Shown here: piece after piece, positions 1 through 6,887 of the stretch | How positions within the stretch are numbered: position 1 is the stretch's first letter | How the letters are laid out: each line of letters starts with the position of its first letter | NCBI GenBank assembly: GCA_900548495.1 | Contig: URKT01000042.1 | Location: 1-17,327, forward strand | Source of the DNA: an uncultured Collinsella sp. | Lineage (GTDB): Bacteria; Actinomycetota; Coriobacteriia; Coriobacteriales; Coriobacteriaceae | Direction: 5' to 3' | Length of the DNA: 17,327 nucleotides | The notes under the pieces: model-generated | The model's input: only the letters and a program-made list of their open reading frames with translations | Told to the model about the DNA's origin: nothing | The model's database searches: none | Translations under genes and position numbers: made by a program

Positions 1-49
1 ACGAGATCTGCGCATGTCTCGTGGGCTCGGAGATGTGTATAAGAGACAG
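1..49 (+). other. Nextera library adapter (non-biological)
   Basis: The first bases match the Illumina Nextera i7 adapter: the end of the P7 stem (ACGAGAT), an 8-base index (CTGCGCAT, 8-15), GTCTCGTGGGCTCGG (16-30) and the transposase mosaic end AGATGTGTATAAGAGACAG (31-49). This is untrimmed library sequence. Biological sequence starts at base 50. Any reading frame that begins inside it is an artefact. Confidence 0.98.
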
Positions 50-957
50 AAACCACGCAGCGCGTGCGTGACGCCGCCCGCAAACTCGGCTACAAAATCA
101 ACCTGTCTGGCCGGTCCCTGCGTTCTGGGCGGTCCGATACCATCACCTTCCTTACCTCGGGCCTCGAGGGCGACTATTTCTCCCATCTGGCCATGTGTGT
201 GGCTGAGGAAGTGCACAAGCGCGACTCGCACATGCTCATCGAACTGTCCCGGTATCTTACCGACGACAACGATCTGTCGTACACGTTTTCGGACGGCATC
301 ATCGCCATCAATGCGCCACGTGCGGTCGATATCCTGAAGCGGCACCCGGCCGTCATGCTGGAAAACTACGACACCAGCCTGCCCGTCGACACCGTGAACG
401 CGCCGAGCGACGCCGGCTCACGGGCGGCAATCGAACACCTTATCGCGCGTGGCTGTGCGCGCATCGGCATCGTCGGCGACAATCACGATCCCAACAATCC
501 CAACATCATTCCCGGCTCGCGTGATATTCGTATGCGGGCCGCCAAGGAGACGATTCTCGCGGCCGGACTGCCGTTTGACGAGCGCCGTGATTTCATCAAA
601 TCCTCGTGGTCGATTGACGGCGGTATCGAGGCCGGGCGCGGCTTGGCCAAGAAAGGCAAGTGCAAGTACGACGGTCTGTACTGCCTGAACGACGGTATTG
701 CGCTCGGTATTCTGCGTGGTCTGGCGGACGATGGCGTAAGTGTGCCGGGCGATGTGCGCGTTATCGGCTTCGACGGCCTGAGCCAGAGCATGTACAGCGT
801 GCCGACTTTGACCACCGTGGCCACCGATTTCAAGGGCATGGCGGATACCGCGCTGACCTTGCTTATGCGGCGTATCGAGAACCTGGACGACGAGTTCTTC
901 CCGCAGACCGTGAATGTGGGCTATAAGCTCATCGAGCGTGAGTCTACTGCGGCGTAG
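50..957 (+). CDS. LacI-family transcriptional regulator, 5' partial
   Basis: The frame is open from the adapter junction, so the N-terminus is missing. The first residues (TTQRVRDAARKLGYKINLSG, then RSLRSGRSDTITFL) match the last helix of the LacI HTH plus the hinge. Only the tip of the DNA-binding domain remains. The rest is a periplasmic-binding-protein-like sensor domain: GIIAINAPRAVDIL, an IGIVGDN strand, YCLNDGIALGILRGLADDG and the family signature DVRVIGFDGL followed by PTLTTVATD. It would bind a small effector, usually a sugar or sugar derivative, and control nearby genes, but no target is visible here. GTG at base 64 is only a default start. The true start lies off the contig. No terminator hairpin was recognised after the stop. 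Confidence 0.9.
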
Positions 958-1082
958 AGTCTTTGGCCGTGTTGAGCTTCAATTGGGTGATTGGACTGGC
1001 ACCAGCGGCTGATATCAGATATGCCGAAAGCAGCGATGATCGGATTTAAGTTGCTGGAGATGACAGGATGGATTGCTCTTTA

Positions 1083-1165
1083 CCCCTTTCACCATCTTGC
1101 AATAATTCTTACATGTAAGAACTCTCTGTTAACATGTAAGAATTATTGCAAGATGGTGAAAGGGG
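1083..1165. repeat. 34-bp inverted repeat upstream of AlbA_2 gene (candidate operator/mobile-element end)
   Basis: Bases 1083-1116 and 1132-1165 are perfect reverse complements (34 bp each) around a 15-base spacer. Inside the left arm is a shorter perfect palindrome, TTCTTACATGTAAGAA. The right arm repeats the ACATGTAAGAA core. The right arm ends in AGGGG, which is the ribosome binding site of the gene starting at 1172. The element therefore spans the promoter/leader and could act as a protein-binding operator, as an RNA hairpin that hides the ribosome binding site, or as the end of an acquired cassette. A near-identical copy lies downstream of the same gene at 2844-2920. Confidence 0.9.
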
Positions 1166-1171
1166 ATGCTC

Positions 1172-2821
1172 ATGTTGCCGGCCAAAGAAAGTTTGACGGT
1201 TGAGTTCAAGAGTGAGCAGAAGCGCCCTCAATCGCATGATGAAATTGTTGACAACGTAGTGGCTCTAGCCAATACCGAAGGCGGCACACTGTATCTCGGT
1301 ATTGAAGACGATGGCACTGTGACCGGCGTATGTGACGAGCATCGCAATATCAATGGACTTGCGGTACTAATTTTCAATAAGACTGTTCCGCAGCTTCCCG
1401 CTCGCGTGGCGCTCTTGTATGAGAACGAGGTGCCGATAGTCAGTATTGAGGTGGATAACAGTCAGCAAATCGTATCTACCAGTCAGGGGAAGACATTGCA
1501 GCGCCGGCTGAAAGCAGACGGCTCGCCTGAGGTCGTTCCGCTGTTTGTTTCCCAATTCATTAGCCGTTTATCTCAGCAACGGTTCTACGATTTCAGCGCG
1601 CAACCTGCCCCAGAGTCTCGGTTGGATGATTTGAATCCAGACTCAAGGAACAAGTTGAGAAGCCGTATTCGCAGTGCCAATGCGCAAAACTCGTTGTTGT
1701 CTTTTACTGATGAGGATTTCGATCGGGCACTTGAGCTGGTTGTTGATGGCCCGTATGGATTGCAGCCATCTGTTGCTGGTCTGCTCACCATTGGTTCGGT
1801 TGATGCTATTCATCGATCGGTTCCAGCCGCATCGGCTGTTTTTCAAGTGATGAAAGGCATGTCTCCAAAGGTCAATATGGATCCGTTCGTGTTGCCCTTG
1901 GTGGATATGTTTGATCGTGTAGGCGAGCTGATGGAGCCGTGGAATCCCAGCCACGAAGTCATGAGCGGCTTGATTCGGGTCGATCTGCCAGACTTCGATC
2001 GAGGGGCATTCCGTGAGGCAATGATTAACGCTTTCTGCCATCGCGATTATGCACGAATGGGTTCGGTGAGGTTCCTGGTTGATGATGATGGGTTGACCAT
2101 AGCCAACCCCGGAGGATTCATAGAGGGTGTTTCCGAAGATAACCTGCTTACTGCACAACCGCGTTCCCGCAATCCGCAGCTTGCCCTGATTCTGAAAGCT
2201 GCCGGATATGTTGAACGCACCGGACGAGGCGTGGATACCATCTATGCCGGGTCGATTGCGGCGGGTGGTTCTTTCCCGGATTATTCACAGTCCAGTGCTG
2301 AGGAAGTTATCTTGTTCTTGCGCCGCGTGGTACCTGACGAGGCATTCGTAACCATGATTGGCGACGAGGAACGTCGACGTGGGGCTCCATTGCCGGTCTG
2401 GTCACTGATTGTGCTCTCACTACTGCGCGAGCATCGTAGGCTTACTATGGTCCAGTTGTGCGATTTTTCTCATTTGGAGCATCGACGCATCGTGTCCGCT
2501 GTTGAGAATCTGGTGGAAGCTGGTTTGGTAGAGGGGGTCGGTAGCGGGAGCTCTCGTTCGTATATGCTGAGTGCCCGAGTGTACAAACGTTCAGAGGGGC
2601 TGGCGTCTTACGTGCGCCAGCGTGACATCGATGCCACCCGGCGCAGTGGCCTTGTTCTGGAGTTCGCCGAAAAAAATGATGGTGTCGTCACTACGGCGGA
2701 TGTCATGGATTTGTTTGGCCTGAGCTATATCAGTGCATACCGGTTGTTGAAGAAGCTAGAGGATGCGGGCAAGTTGCGCCGCGAGGGGAATGGGCCGTCA
2801 TCCCGATACGTGTTGGGATGA
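1172..2821 (+). CDS. AlbA_2 (Schlafen-like) DNA-binding / HATPase_c_4 putative transcriptional regulator
   Basis: The product is about 549 aa. Residues 1-120 look like an AlbA_2 (Schlafen AlbA-like) domain: VEFKSE at 10-15 and VALANTEGGTLYLGIEDDG at about 30-48. Residues about 281-385 look like the HATPase_c_4 ATP-binding region of COG2865 proteins: REAMINAFCHRDY at 281-293, NPGGF from 312, then RNPQLA and ERTGRGVDTIY. The C-terminus has two winged-helix-like stretches (LREHRRLTMVQLCDFSHLEHRR and VTTADVMDLFGLSYISAYRLLKKLEDAGKL). The family is often annotated as putative transcriptional regulator or 'RecG-like', and its exact role is mostly unknown. ATG 1172 is preferred to ATG 1166 because the GGGG ribosome binding site at 1162-1165 touches 1166 but sits six bases from 1172. 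The palindromes on both sides suggest autoregulation or insertion as a unit. Confidence 0.85.
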   Translation: MLPAKESLTVEFKSEQKRPQSHDEIVDNVVALANTEGGTLYLGIEDDGTVTGVCDEHRNINGLAVLIFNKTVPQLPARVALLYENEVPIVSIEVDNSQQIVSTSQGKTLQRRLKADGSPEVVPLFVSQFISRLSQQRFYDFSAQPAPESRLDDLNPDSRNKLRSRIRSANAQNSLLSFTDEDFDRALELVVDGPYGLQPSVAGLLTIGSVDAIHRSVPAASAVFQVMKGMSPKVNMDPFVLPLVDMFDRVGELMEPWNPSHEVMSGLIRVDLPDFDRGAFREAMINAFCHRDYARMGSVRFLVDDDGLTIANPGGFIEGVSEDNLLTAQPRSRNPQLALILKAAGYVERTGRGVDTIYAGSIAAGGSFPDYSQSSAEEVILFLRRVVPDEAFVTMIGDEERRRGAPLPVWSLIVLSLLREHRRLTMVQLCDFSHLEHRRIVSAVENLVEAGLVEGVGSGSSRSYMLSARVYKRSEGLASYVRQRDIDATRRSGLVLEFAEKNDGVVTTADVMDLFGLSYISAYRLLKKLEDAGKLRREGNGPSSRYVLG

Positions 2822-2843
2822 TTGGCGCGCGTGAAAGTAAGTT

Positions 2844-2920
2844 CTTTCATCACCTTTCAATAATTCTTACATGCAAGAACTCTCTGTTTACATGTAAGAA
2901 TTATTGCAAGATGGTGAAAG
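2844..2920. repeat. Second copy of the palindromic element, downstream of AlbA_2 gene
   Basis: The arms 2844-2874 and 2890-2920 are 31 bp each with four mismatches between them, around a 15-base spacer. The right arm is identical to that of the upstream copy at 1083-1165. The whole unit differs from that copy at only about five positions, and the changes are mostly in the left arm. It contains the same CATGTAAGAA core. It lies 22 bases after the stop of the AlbA_2 gene. Confidence 0.85.
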
Positions 2921-2933
2921 ATGTACACGAAAC

Positions 2934-2968
2934 GGGGAAGCTCTGCTCGATGTGAGCGGGGCTTCCCC
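2934..2968 (-). terminator. Hairpin terminator at the 3' end of the ppc remnant
   Basis: GGGGAAGC (2934-2941) pairs with GCTTCCCC (2961-2968). GCTC (2945-2948) pairs with GAGC (2954-2957) across three weaker G-U/C-G positions, with a five-base loop. It lies about 20 bases beyond the minus-strand ppc stop. There is no strong T-tract on either side, so strength and factor-independence are uncertain. It could also stop transcription arriving from the AlbA_2 gene. Confidence 0.6.
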
Positions 2969-2987
2969 ATATGCGCTGGTGTGTAGA

Positions 2988-3224
2988 TCAGCCTGTGTTC
3001 TGCAGGCCGGCAGCAACACCTGAAATGGTGCAGAGGATCAGATAGATGAATCCTGCCTGCTGGCTTTGCGAGAGCTCTTCCTTGTCCACCTTCTTGCGCA
3101 GCGACTTGAGCGCCAGCACCTGGGTGACGGACAGCGCGTCCACGTATGGGGAGCGGATGCGGATGGCCTGGCCGAGCACGTGGCGGTGTTGCAGCGGCCA
3201 CTTGTCGTCCACGATGCGCTCAAG
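2988..3224 (-). pseudogene. ppc: Phosphoenolpyruvate carboxylase, C-terminal remnant
   Basis: The minus strand encodes LERIVDDKWPLQHRHVLGQ, then SPYVDALSVTQVLALKSLRK and GFIYLILCTISGVAAGLQNTG-stop. The PYVD..S..Q motif and the invariant GVAAGLQNTG C-terminus are diagnostic of PEP carboxylase, which carboxylates PEP to oxaloacetate in the cytoplasm. Only about 79 codons remain of a family that usually exceeds 850. Directly upstream of the LERIV codons the frame hits TAA (3225-3227) and the homology stops, so this is a break point rather than a short gene. GTG at 3212 is open but not a credible start. The terminator hairpin at 2934-2968 came along with it. A working ppc must lie elsewhere if the organism needs it. 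Confidence 0.85.
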
Positions 3225-3299
3225 TTAGTCCGGTCAATGGCTTTGGAAAATCATGGGGAGTGCGGCTGCGCGGGTTCGCTCCTCGACAAGGTGACTTGA

Positions 3300-3620
3300 T
3301 TTGGGACCGCCGTTAACTTTCGTCAGACACATCGTAAATCCCGTCCAAGTATCCGTATCGTCCGTTGTGCTTGTCTTAAACAAAGTGAGGCGAACAGGAT
3401 TAAACGATTCTATGACAAGCGATTCGAGAACAATTCTGACAACCTTGCTGCGGCGTTCCAGAAACTGGTCGATGGCATTGACTTCGGGATCTTTGACAAT
3501 ATTTGGTATTCAGCTAAAGCATTGAAAGATGCTTCTCATGCCGATAGGCTTCCTGATGTGGCAGAAGCAGACACCCTTGCGCGGATGTATGCTGCTTATC
3601 TGGAGAGTCCGCGTCGATAG
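3300..3620 (+). pseudogene. 3' remnant of an unrecognised gene
   Basis: A frame runs from a TGA at 3297-3299 to a TAG at 3618-3620. The second half reads like a real protein: NRIKRFYDKRFENN, then LAAAFQKLVDGIDFGIFDN, then LPDVAEADTLARMYAAYLES. There is no ATG, GTG or TTG early in the frame, so this is most likely the C-terminal end of a gene whose start was lost. I do not recognise the family. The first 30 or so codons are Arg/Cys-rich and may not belong to it. A hairpin follows nine bases after the stop. Bases 3225-3299, between this frame and the ppc break, hold nothing I can identify. Confidence 0.45.
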
Positions 3621-3628
3621 AGGCTAGC

Positions 3629-3676
3629 TAATGAATCGGTGAGGAAGATTCCAGAGACTGCCTCACCGATTCATTA
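3629..3676. terminator. 16-bp perfect inverted repeat, probable bidirectional terminator
   Basis: TAATGAATCGGTGAGG (3629-3644) is the exact reverse complement of 3661-3676, with a 16-base spacer. It sits between the end of the plus-strand remnant (stop 3620) and the end of the minus-strand membrane-protein gene (stop at 3718), where a shared terminator would be expected. The long loop and lack of a T-tract make an intrinsic terminator less certain. A protein-binding site is possible. Confidence 0.6.
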
Positions 3677-3717
3677 ACTGCATACAGACGCGGCTGCTTG
3701 GCGAAGAGACACGACGT

Positions 3718-4227
3718 CTACCAGCCTTCCTCCATTGCGGTTGCCCAGAGATAGAACATGAAGAGCAGCAGACTGAAGAGCGAGATGATGAATGTTGCGA
3801 TTTTTGCAAAGATGTGCTTATTGGGAAGCGGCTGAGAAACACCGGGGAACTGATCATCAACGAACAGCTGCGCAATATGGAGGATTGCGACTGCAAGCCA
3901 GCAGACGAGTCCAGCACCTAATGTCGCCAGAAGCCGATGAGAATAGACGATTTGTTCAGCCGGCGTTTTCCCACAAGGAGGGGAAAACGTTGTTAATATC
4001 CGGCAAGCGACATCGTAGTTGCCATCATGAGGACCAAACCAGCCAATAACAGAAGGGGATAGCAATACCAGTCCTATCCACCACAGCGTGCGTCGGATGG
4101 TCGCGAGTCTGTCGCCCGGCCTAGTGTCCGGCTTGCCGCCTTCGCCCTCCGTCCCGGCACCGTCCGCGGGCGTGTGGTCCCCCTCGTGCGCGTCCGTCGT
4201 CCCGTCCGTGTCCCTTTCCGCGTCCAT
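3718..4227 (-). CDS. Small membrane protein with acidic N-terminal tail, function unknown
   Basis: The product is about 169 aa. Residues 1-45 are polar and low-complexity (MDAERDTDGTTDAHEGDHTP...GTEGEGGKPDTRPGD) and should be disordered. Three hydrophobic stretches follow: TLWWIGLVLLSPSVIGWFG, LLATLGAGLVCWLAVAILHIA and IATFIISLFSLLLFMFYLWA. I predict three membrane helices. I recognise no family. The start at 4227 is chosen over upstream ATGs because GGAGGGGGA ends four bases before it (4231-4239 on the complement) and an upstream extension would run into the IS21 left end. The gene's promoter region is interrupted by that IS, whose outer end lies only about 20 bases upstream, so expression may have changed or been lost. 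Confidence 0.6.
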   Translation of the reverse strand: MDAERDTDGTTDAHEGDHTPADGAGTEGEGGKPDTRPGDRLATIRRTLWWIGLVLLSPSVIGWFGPHDGNYDVACRILTTFSPPCGKTPAEQIVYSHRLLATLGAGLVCWLAVAILHIAQLFVDDQFPGVSQPLPNKHIFAKIATFIISLFSLLLFMFYLWATAMEEGW

Positions 4228-4249
4228 ATGTCCCCCTCCGATCATCCGA

Positions 4250-4275
4250 TGTGTCTGTTCAATAGAAAGTGGGCC
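4250..4275 (+). repeat. IS21 left terminal inverted repeat
   Basis: The sequence starts TGTGTCTGTTCAA and ends GGGCC. It matches the right end in inverted form at 17 of 26 positions. The TGT terminus is typical of IS21-family ends, where IstA binds. Confidence 0.55.
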
Positions 4276-4371
4276 GTGTGAGCGTGTGGATGTCTTCCAT
4301 GTGAGCGGCAGGTTCTGGTCCACTTCAGCGTGTGGTGAGAAACGAACACCGGCCCGTCCTGCCTGGACTAG

Positions 4372-4413
4372 TTTCCCGAGTTGAAAGTCAAACCGTTCGG
4401 TTTTCTCGGGAAA
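4372..4413 (+). promoter_or_regulatory. Hairpin in the istA leader
   Basis: TTTCCCGAG (4372-4380) pairs perfectly with CTCGGGAAA (4405-4413). Inside it AAACCGTTCGGTTT (4390-4403) forms a second stem. The outer stem reaches into the start of the A/G-rich ribosome binding site (4411-4420) of istA. The structure could limit translation of read-through transcripts, a known strategy in several IS families. For this element that is inference. Confidence 0.45.
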
Positions 4414-4421
4414 GGAAAGGA

Positions 4422-5903
4422 ATGACGGTACCGGTGTCCGTACAACAACGTATCAGGGTGCTTGACGCGCATGGCATGTCATGGAGGAGCATCGCGAAAG
4501 AGGTGGGCGTGGCCCGCGACACGGTCGCGAAGTACGCCGGGAGGGAGGATTGCTCTCCCGGACCGGAGCGCTCCGTATCGCGGCCGTCGAAGCTCGATCC
4601 GTTCAGGGCGACGGTGGACGGGTGGCTGCAGGCGGACCGGTTCATGCCCCGCAAGCAGCGGCACACCGCCAAGCGCGTGTACGACAGACTCGTGTCGGAG
4701 AAGGGCTACGAGGGCTCGTATTCGCCGGTGCAGCGGTACGTGAAACGGTGGCGCGAGGAGCATCGCCTCCCGTCGGACGGGTATCTGGAGCTCAAGTGGC
4801 ATCCGGGCGAGGCGCAGGTCGATTTCGGCATGGCGCAGGCCGTGGTCGGCGGGGACCGGGTCGACGTGCATTGCCTGGTCGTCACGTTCCCGTATTCGAA
4901 CATGCGCTACTGCGTGGCCCTGCCCGGGGAGAACGCCGAATGCGTGTGCGCGGGGCTGCGCACGGTGTTCGAGCACATAGGCGCGGTCCCCCTGACGCTG
5001 GTGCTTGACAACGCCACCGGCGCCGGCCATCGGATCGCGTGGGACAAGGTCACCGTCGTGCACGTGTTCGAACTGTTCGTGGAGCATTACCGGCTGGAGA
5101 CCAGGTTCTGCAACCCGAACTCGGGCAACGAGAAGGGCAGCGTGGAGAACGCGGTCGGGTTCCTGCGCCGCAACATCATGGTGCCCATGCTCAACGCAGA
5201 GTCCCACGGCCAACTGACCCGGTACATGCTGGAGCGTTGCGACGCGATGGCCAAGGAGACGCATTACCGCAAGGGCGCGCCGATCGGCGGCCTGTTCGCC
5301 GGTGAGAAGATGGATATGCAGCCGCTTCCCGCCAAGCCGTACGACGCGATCCGTTGGGAGGTGAGGAAGGCCGACAAGGACGGGCGTGTGCAGATCGACG
5401 GCAACTACTACCTCGCCGGCCCCTCGTGGCGCGGCTGGACTCTCGACGTGGGTCTGCGCGCGTTCGACGTGACGATCCGCACCCAGGACGGACGCACCTG
5501 TGCCAGACTGCCGCGCGTGTACGGGGATTCGCCGGCCACGGTGCGCAACCCCGCCACGCTCCTGCCCGCGTTGAGCCGCAAGACCCACGCATGGACCGAT
5601 TCCACCATCCGTGACGATTTCCCCGACAAACTCAGGATCGCCATCGACCGCATGGACGCCAAGACACGCAGGACCACGTTCCGCGTCATCGCCAAGGCCA
5701 GCGCCGCGTCCGGCTTCGAGGCCGCCGTCCGGGCCGGAGAGCACCTGGTCGAACAGGGGCACGCGATCGACGAGGCCAGTGTGACCACCATGGCCCGGCG
5801 CATCGCCGCCGGCGAGAAGCCGTACGAGCAGTCGGTACCCGACCTGACCGGATACGACGTGTTCATGAAACCCCGACAGCCATGGGAAAGGAAGGAGGCC
5901 TGA
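4422..5903 (+). CDS. istA: IS21-family transposase IstA
   Basis: The product is 493 aa. IstA is the DDE transposase that cuts and joins the element's ends with help from IstB. The N-terminus holds an HTH (QQRIRVLDAHGMSWRSIAKE, then VGVARDTVAKY, residues about 6-37). The catalytic core begins with the first acidic residue in HPGEAQVDFGMA, continues through LVLDNATGAG, and has the glutamate in the NSGNEKGSVENAVGFLRRN block, as in IS21/IS408 transposases. The C-terminal region has the SH3-like NYYLAG..W strand. ATG 4422 was chosen because AAAGGAAAGGA lies just before it. In-frame upstream codons from 4332 lie in the IS end. istB starts three bases after the istA stop, so the two are co-translated. 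The frame is intact, so it is probably active. Confidence 0.95.
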   Translation: MTVPVSVQQRIRVLDAHGMSWRSIAKEVGVARDTVAKYAGREDCSPGPERSVSRPSKLDPFRATVDGWLQADRFMPRKQRHTAKRVYDRLVSEKGYEGSYSPVQRYVKRWREEHRLPSDGYLELKWHPGEAQVDFGMAQAVVGGDRVDVHCLVVTFPYSNMRYCVALPGENAECVCAGLRTVFEHIGAVPLTLVLDNATGAGHRIAWDKVTVVHVFELFVEHYRLETRFCNPNSGNEKGSVENAVGFLRRNIMVPMLNAESHGQLTRYMLERCDAMAKETHYRKGAPIGGLFAGEKMDMQPLPAKPYDAIRWEVRKADKDGRVQIDGNYYLAGPSWRGWTLDVGLRAFDVTIRTQDGRTCARLPRVYGDSPATVRNPATLLPALSRKTHAWTDSTIRDDFPDKLRIAIDRMDAKTRRTTFRVIAKASAASGFEAAVRAGEHLVEQGHAIDEASVTTMARRIAAGEKPYEQSVPDLTGYDVFMKPRQPWERKEA

Positions 5904-5905
5904 CC

Positions 5906-6691
5906 ATGGGAACCCACCGTCCGCCGGTCGTCATGCCCGACATGAAACGCAGGCGCGCGTCCACCGGCGAAAGAATCGCAACGATCATGACCCTGGCCAG
6001 ACGGCTGCCTCTGACCCGCCAGGTCCTCGCCGACCAGCTCGCGGACGCGACCCCCAGCCAGATGGAATTCATGGAATCGTGGATGAACGCCGAGATCGAA
6101 TCCAGGGAACGCTCCAAACGCTCACGCCTGCTCAAGGCCGCCGGATTCCCCGCCGACAAGGAGCTCGGCGGCTACGACTGGACCCCGATCCGCTTCCCCG
6201 TCGACTACGGGCGCGGGCAGATCACGACCCTCGACTTCATCGCCGGCCACGACGACCTCGTCCTGTTCGGCCCTCCCGGCACCGGCAAGACCCACCTCGC
6301 CATCGCGCTCGGCAGGAACGCATGCCGCAAGGGCATACCCGCACGCTACTTCACCGCCGCAGGCCTGGTCATGCGGCTCCTCAGGGCCCAATCGGACAAC
6401 CGGCTCGACCGGGAACTCGCCGCGATCGGCAGGACCCCGCTGCTCGTCATCGACGAACTCGGCTACGTGCCCATCGACGAGGACGGCAGCAGGCTCCTGT
6501 TCCAGGTCGTCACCAACGCGTACGAGACCCAGAGCATCATCTACACCACCAACATCGAGTTCAGCGGATGGGGCAGGATCTTCGGCGACCCCAACATGGC
6601 CGCCGCGATCATCGACCGCACCGTCCACCACGGACGGATGATCCGCTTCGAGGGCGAATCCTGGCGCAAGACCCACGCCCTCATGCAATAA
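5906..6691 (+). CDS. istB: IS21-family helper ATPase IstB
   Basis: The product is 261 aa. It is the AAA+ ATPase of the DnaC-like clade that assists IstA in target selection and strand transfer. Walker A is in LVLFGPPGTGKTHLAIALG and Walker B is in LLVIDELGYVPIDE. The sensor/arginine region continues through TNIEFSGWG and AAIIDRTVHHGRMIRFEGESWR, the standard IstB C-terminus. The start at 5906 has GAAGGAGG (5891-5898) seven bases upstream. The in-frame ATG at 5882 lies inside istA and has no such site. The length is normal for the family, with no frameshift. Confidence 0.95.
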   Translation: MGTHRPPVVMPDMKRRRASTGERIATIMTLARRLPLTRQVLADQLADATPSQMEFMESWMNAEIESRERSKRSRLLKAAGFPADKELGGYDWTPIRFPVDYGRGQITTLDFIAGHDDLVLFGPPGTGKTHLAIALGRNACRKGIPARYFTAAGLVMRLLRAQSDNRLDRELAAIGRTPLLVIDELGYVPIDEDGSRLLFQVVTNAYETQSIIYTTNIEFSGWGRIFGDPNMAAAIIDRTVHHGRMIRFEGESWRKTHALMQ

Positions 6692-6725
6692 CCAATGCAA
6701 TAACCAACAACCAGCAGGACCGGCC

Positions 6726-6786
6726 AACGCCGAAACGGCCTGAAACCCGCCGCTCACATGGACTAAAAGAAACGCCGAAACGGCCT
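6726..6786 (+). repeat. Two direct copies of a 16-bp motif in the IS21 right end
   Basis: AACGCCGAAACGGCCT occurs at 6726-6741 and again at 6771-6786. Degenerate counterparts are visible in inverted form in the left end (around 4273 and 4316). Multiple subterminal repeats are known in IS21 as transposase-binding sites. These copies fit that role. Confidence 0.6.
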
Positions 6787-6807
6787 ACTCCAACTTGACA
6801 AAACACA
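6782..6807 (+). repeat. IS21 right terminal inverted repeat
   Basis: The reverse complement starts TGTGTTTTGTCAA and matches the left end at 17 of 26 positions, including the outer five bases and the inner GGCC. It overlaps the last subterminal direct repeat. Confidence 0.55.
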
Positions 6808-6887
6808 GTGCCCAAGTTGCCGGTAGATGTATTGCGTATGTTCGGCCAGCCACTCGTATCCCGTCTGCCCTGCTTCATGTAGTGCCG

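Larger units (their letters stand above)
4250..6807 (+). mobile_element. IS21-family insertion sequence (istA + istB)
   Basis: The element contains the paired IS21 genes istA and istB. The outer 26 bases at the left (4250-4275, starting TGTGTCTGTTCAA) and the reverse complement of 6782-6807 (starting TGTGTTTTGTCAA) agree at 17 positions, both starting TGTGT and both ending GGCC. Similarity resumes further in: TCCATGTGAGCGGC at 4296-4309 is matched in inverted form near 6750-6763. The size of about 2.56 kb fits the family. No 4-8 bp direct repeat is visible in the flanks (ATCATCCGA on the left, GTGCCCAAG on the right). The exact ends are inferred, or the flanks have been rearranged since insertion. 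Its codons are clearly more GC-rich than the neighbours, which suggests a different origin. Confidence 0.85.

Noticed and set aside
14..337. Plus-strand open frame beginning in the adapter
   Set aside because: It starts inside library adapter and runs out of frame across the LacI-family gene.
991..1203. 70-aa open frame before the AlbA_2 gene
   Set aside because: It is read through the palindrome, has no ribosome binding site and overlaps the AlbA_2 start in another frame.
1083..2920. CRISPR-like repeats
   Set aside because: There are only two copies, 1.7 kb apart, strongly palindromic, with no spacers or cas genes.
2857..3201. 114-aa minus-strand frame
   Set aside because: It runs over the palindrome, the hairpin and the ppc remnant in the wrong frame. 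The ppc frame explains the region.
4479..5762. 427-aa minus-strand open frame opposite istA
   Set aside because: GC-rich coding DNA often leaves a long open antisense frame. istA is well supported and this frame has His/Arg/Gly-rich low-quality sequence.
6808..6882. Short open frame between the IS21 right end and cassette A that could be the tail of an interrupted gene
   Set aside because: About 24 codons with no recognisable motif, too short to support as a gene remnant.
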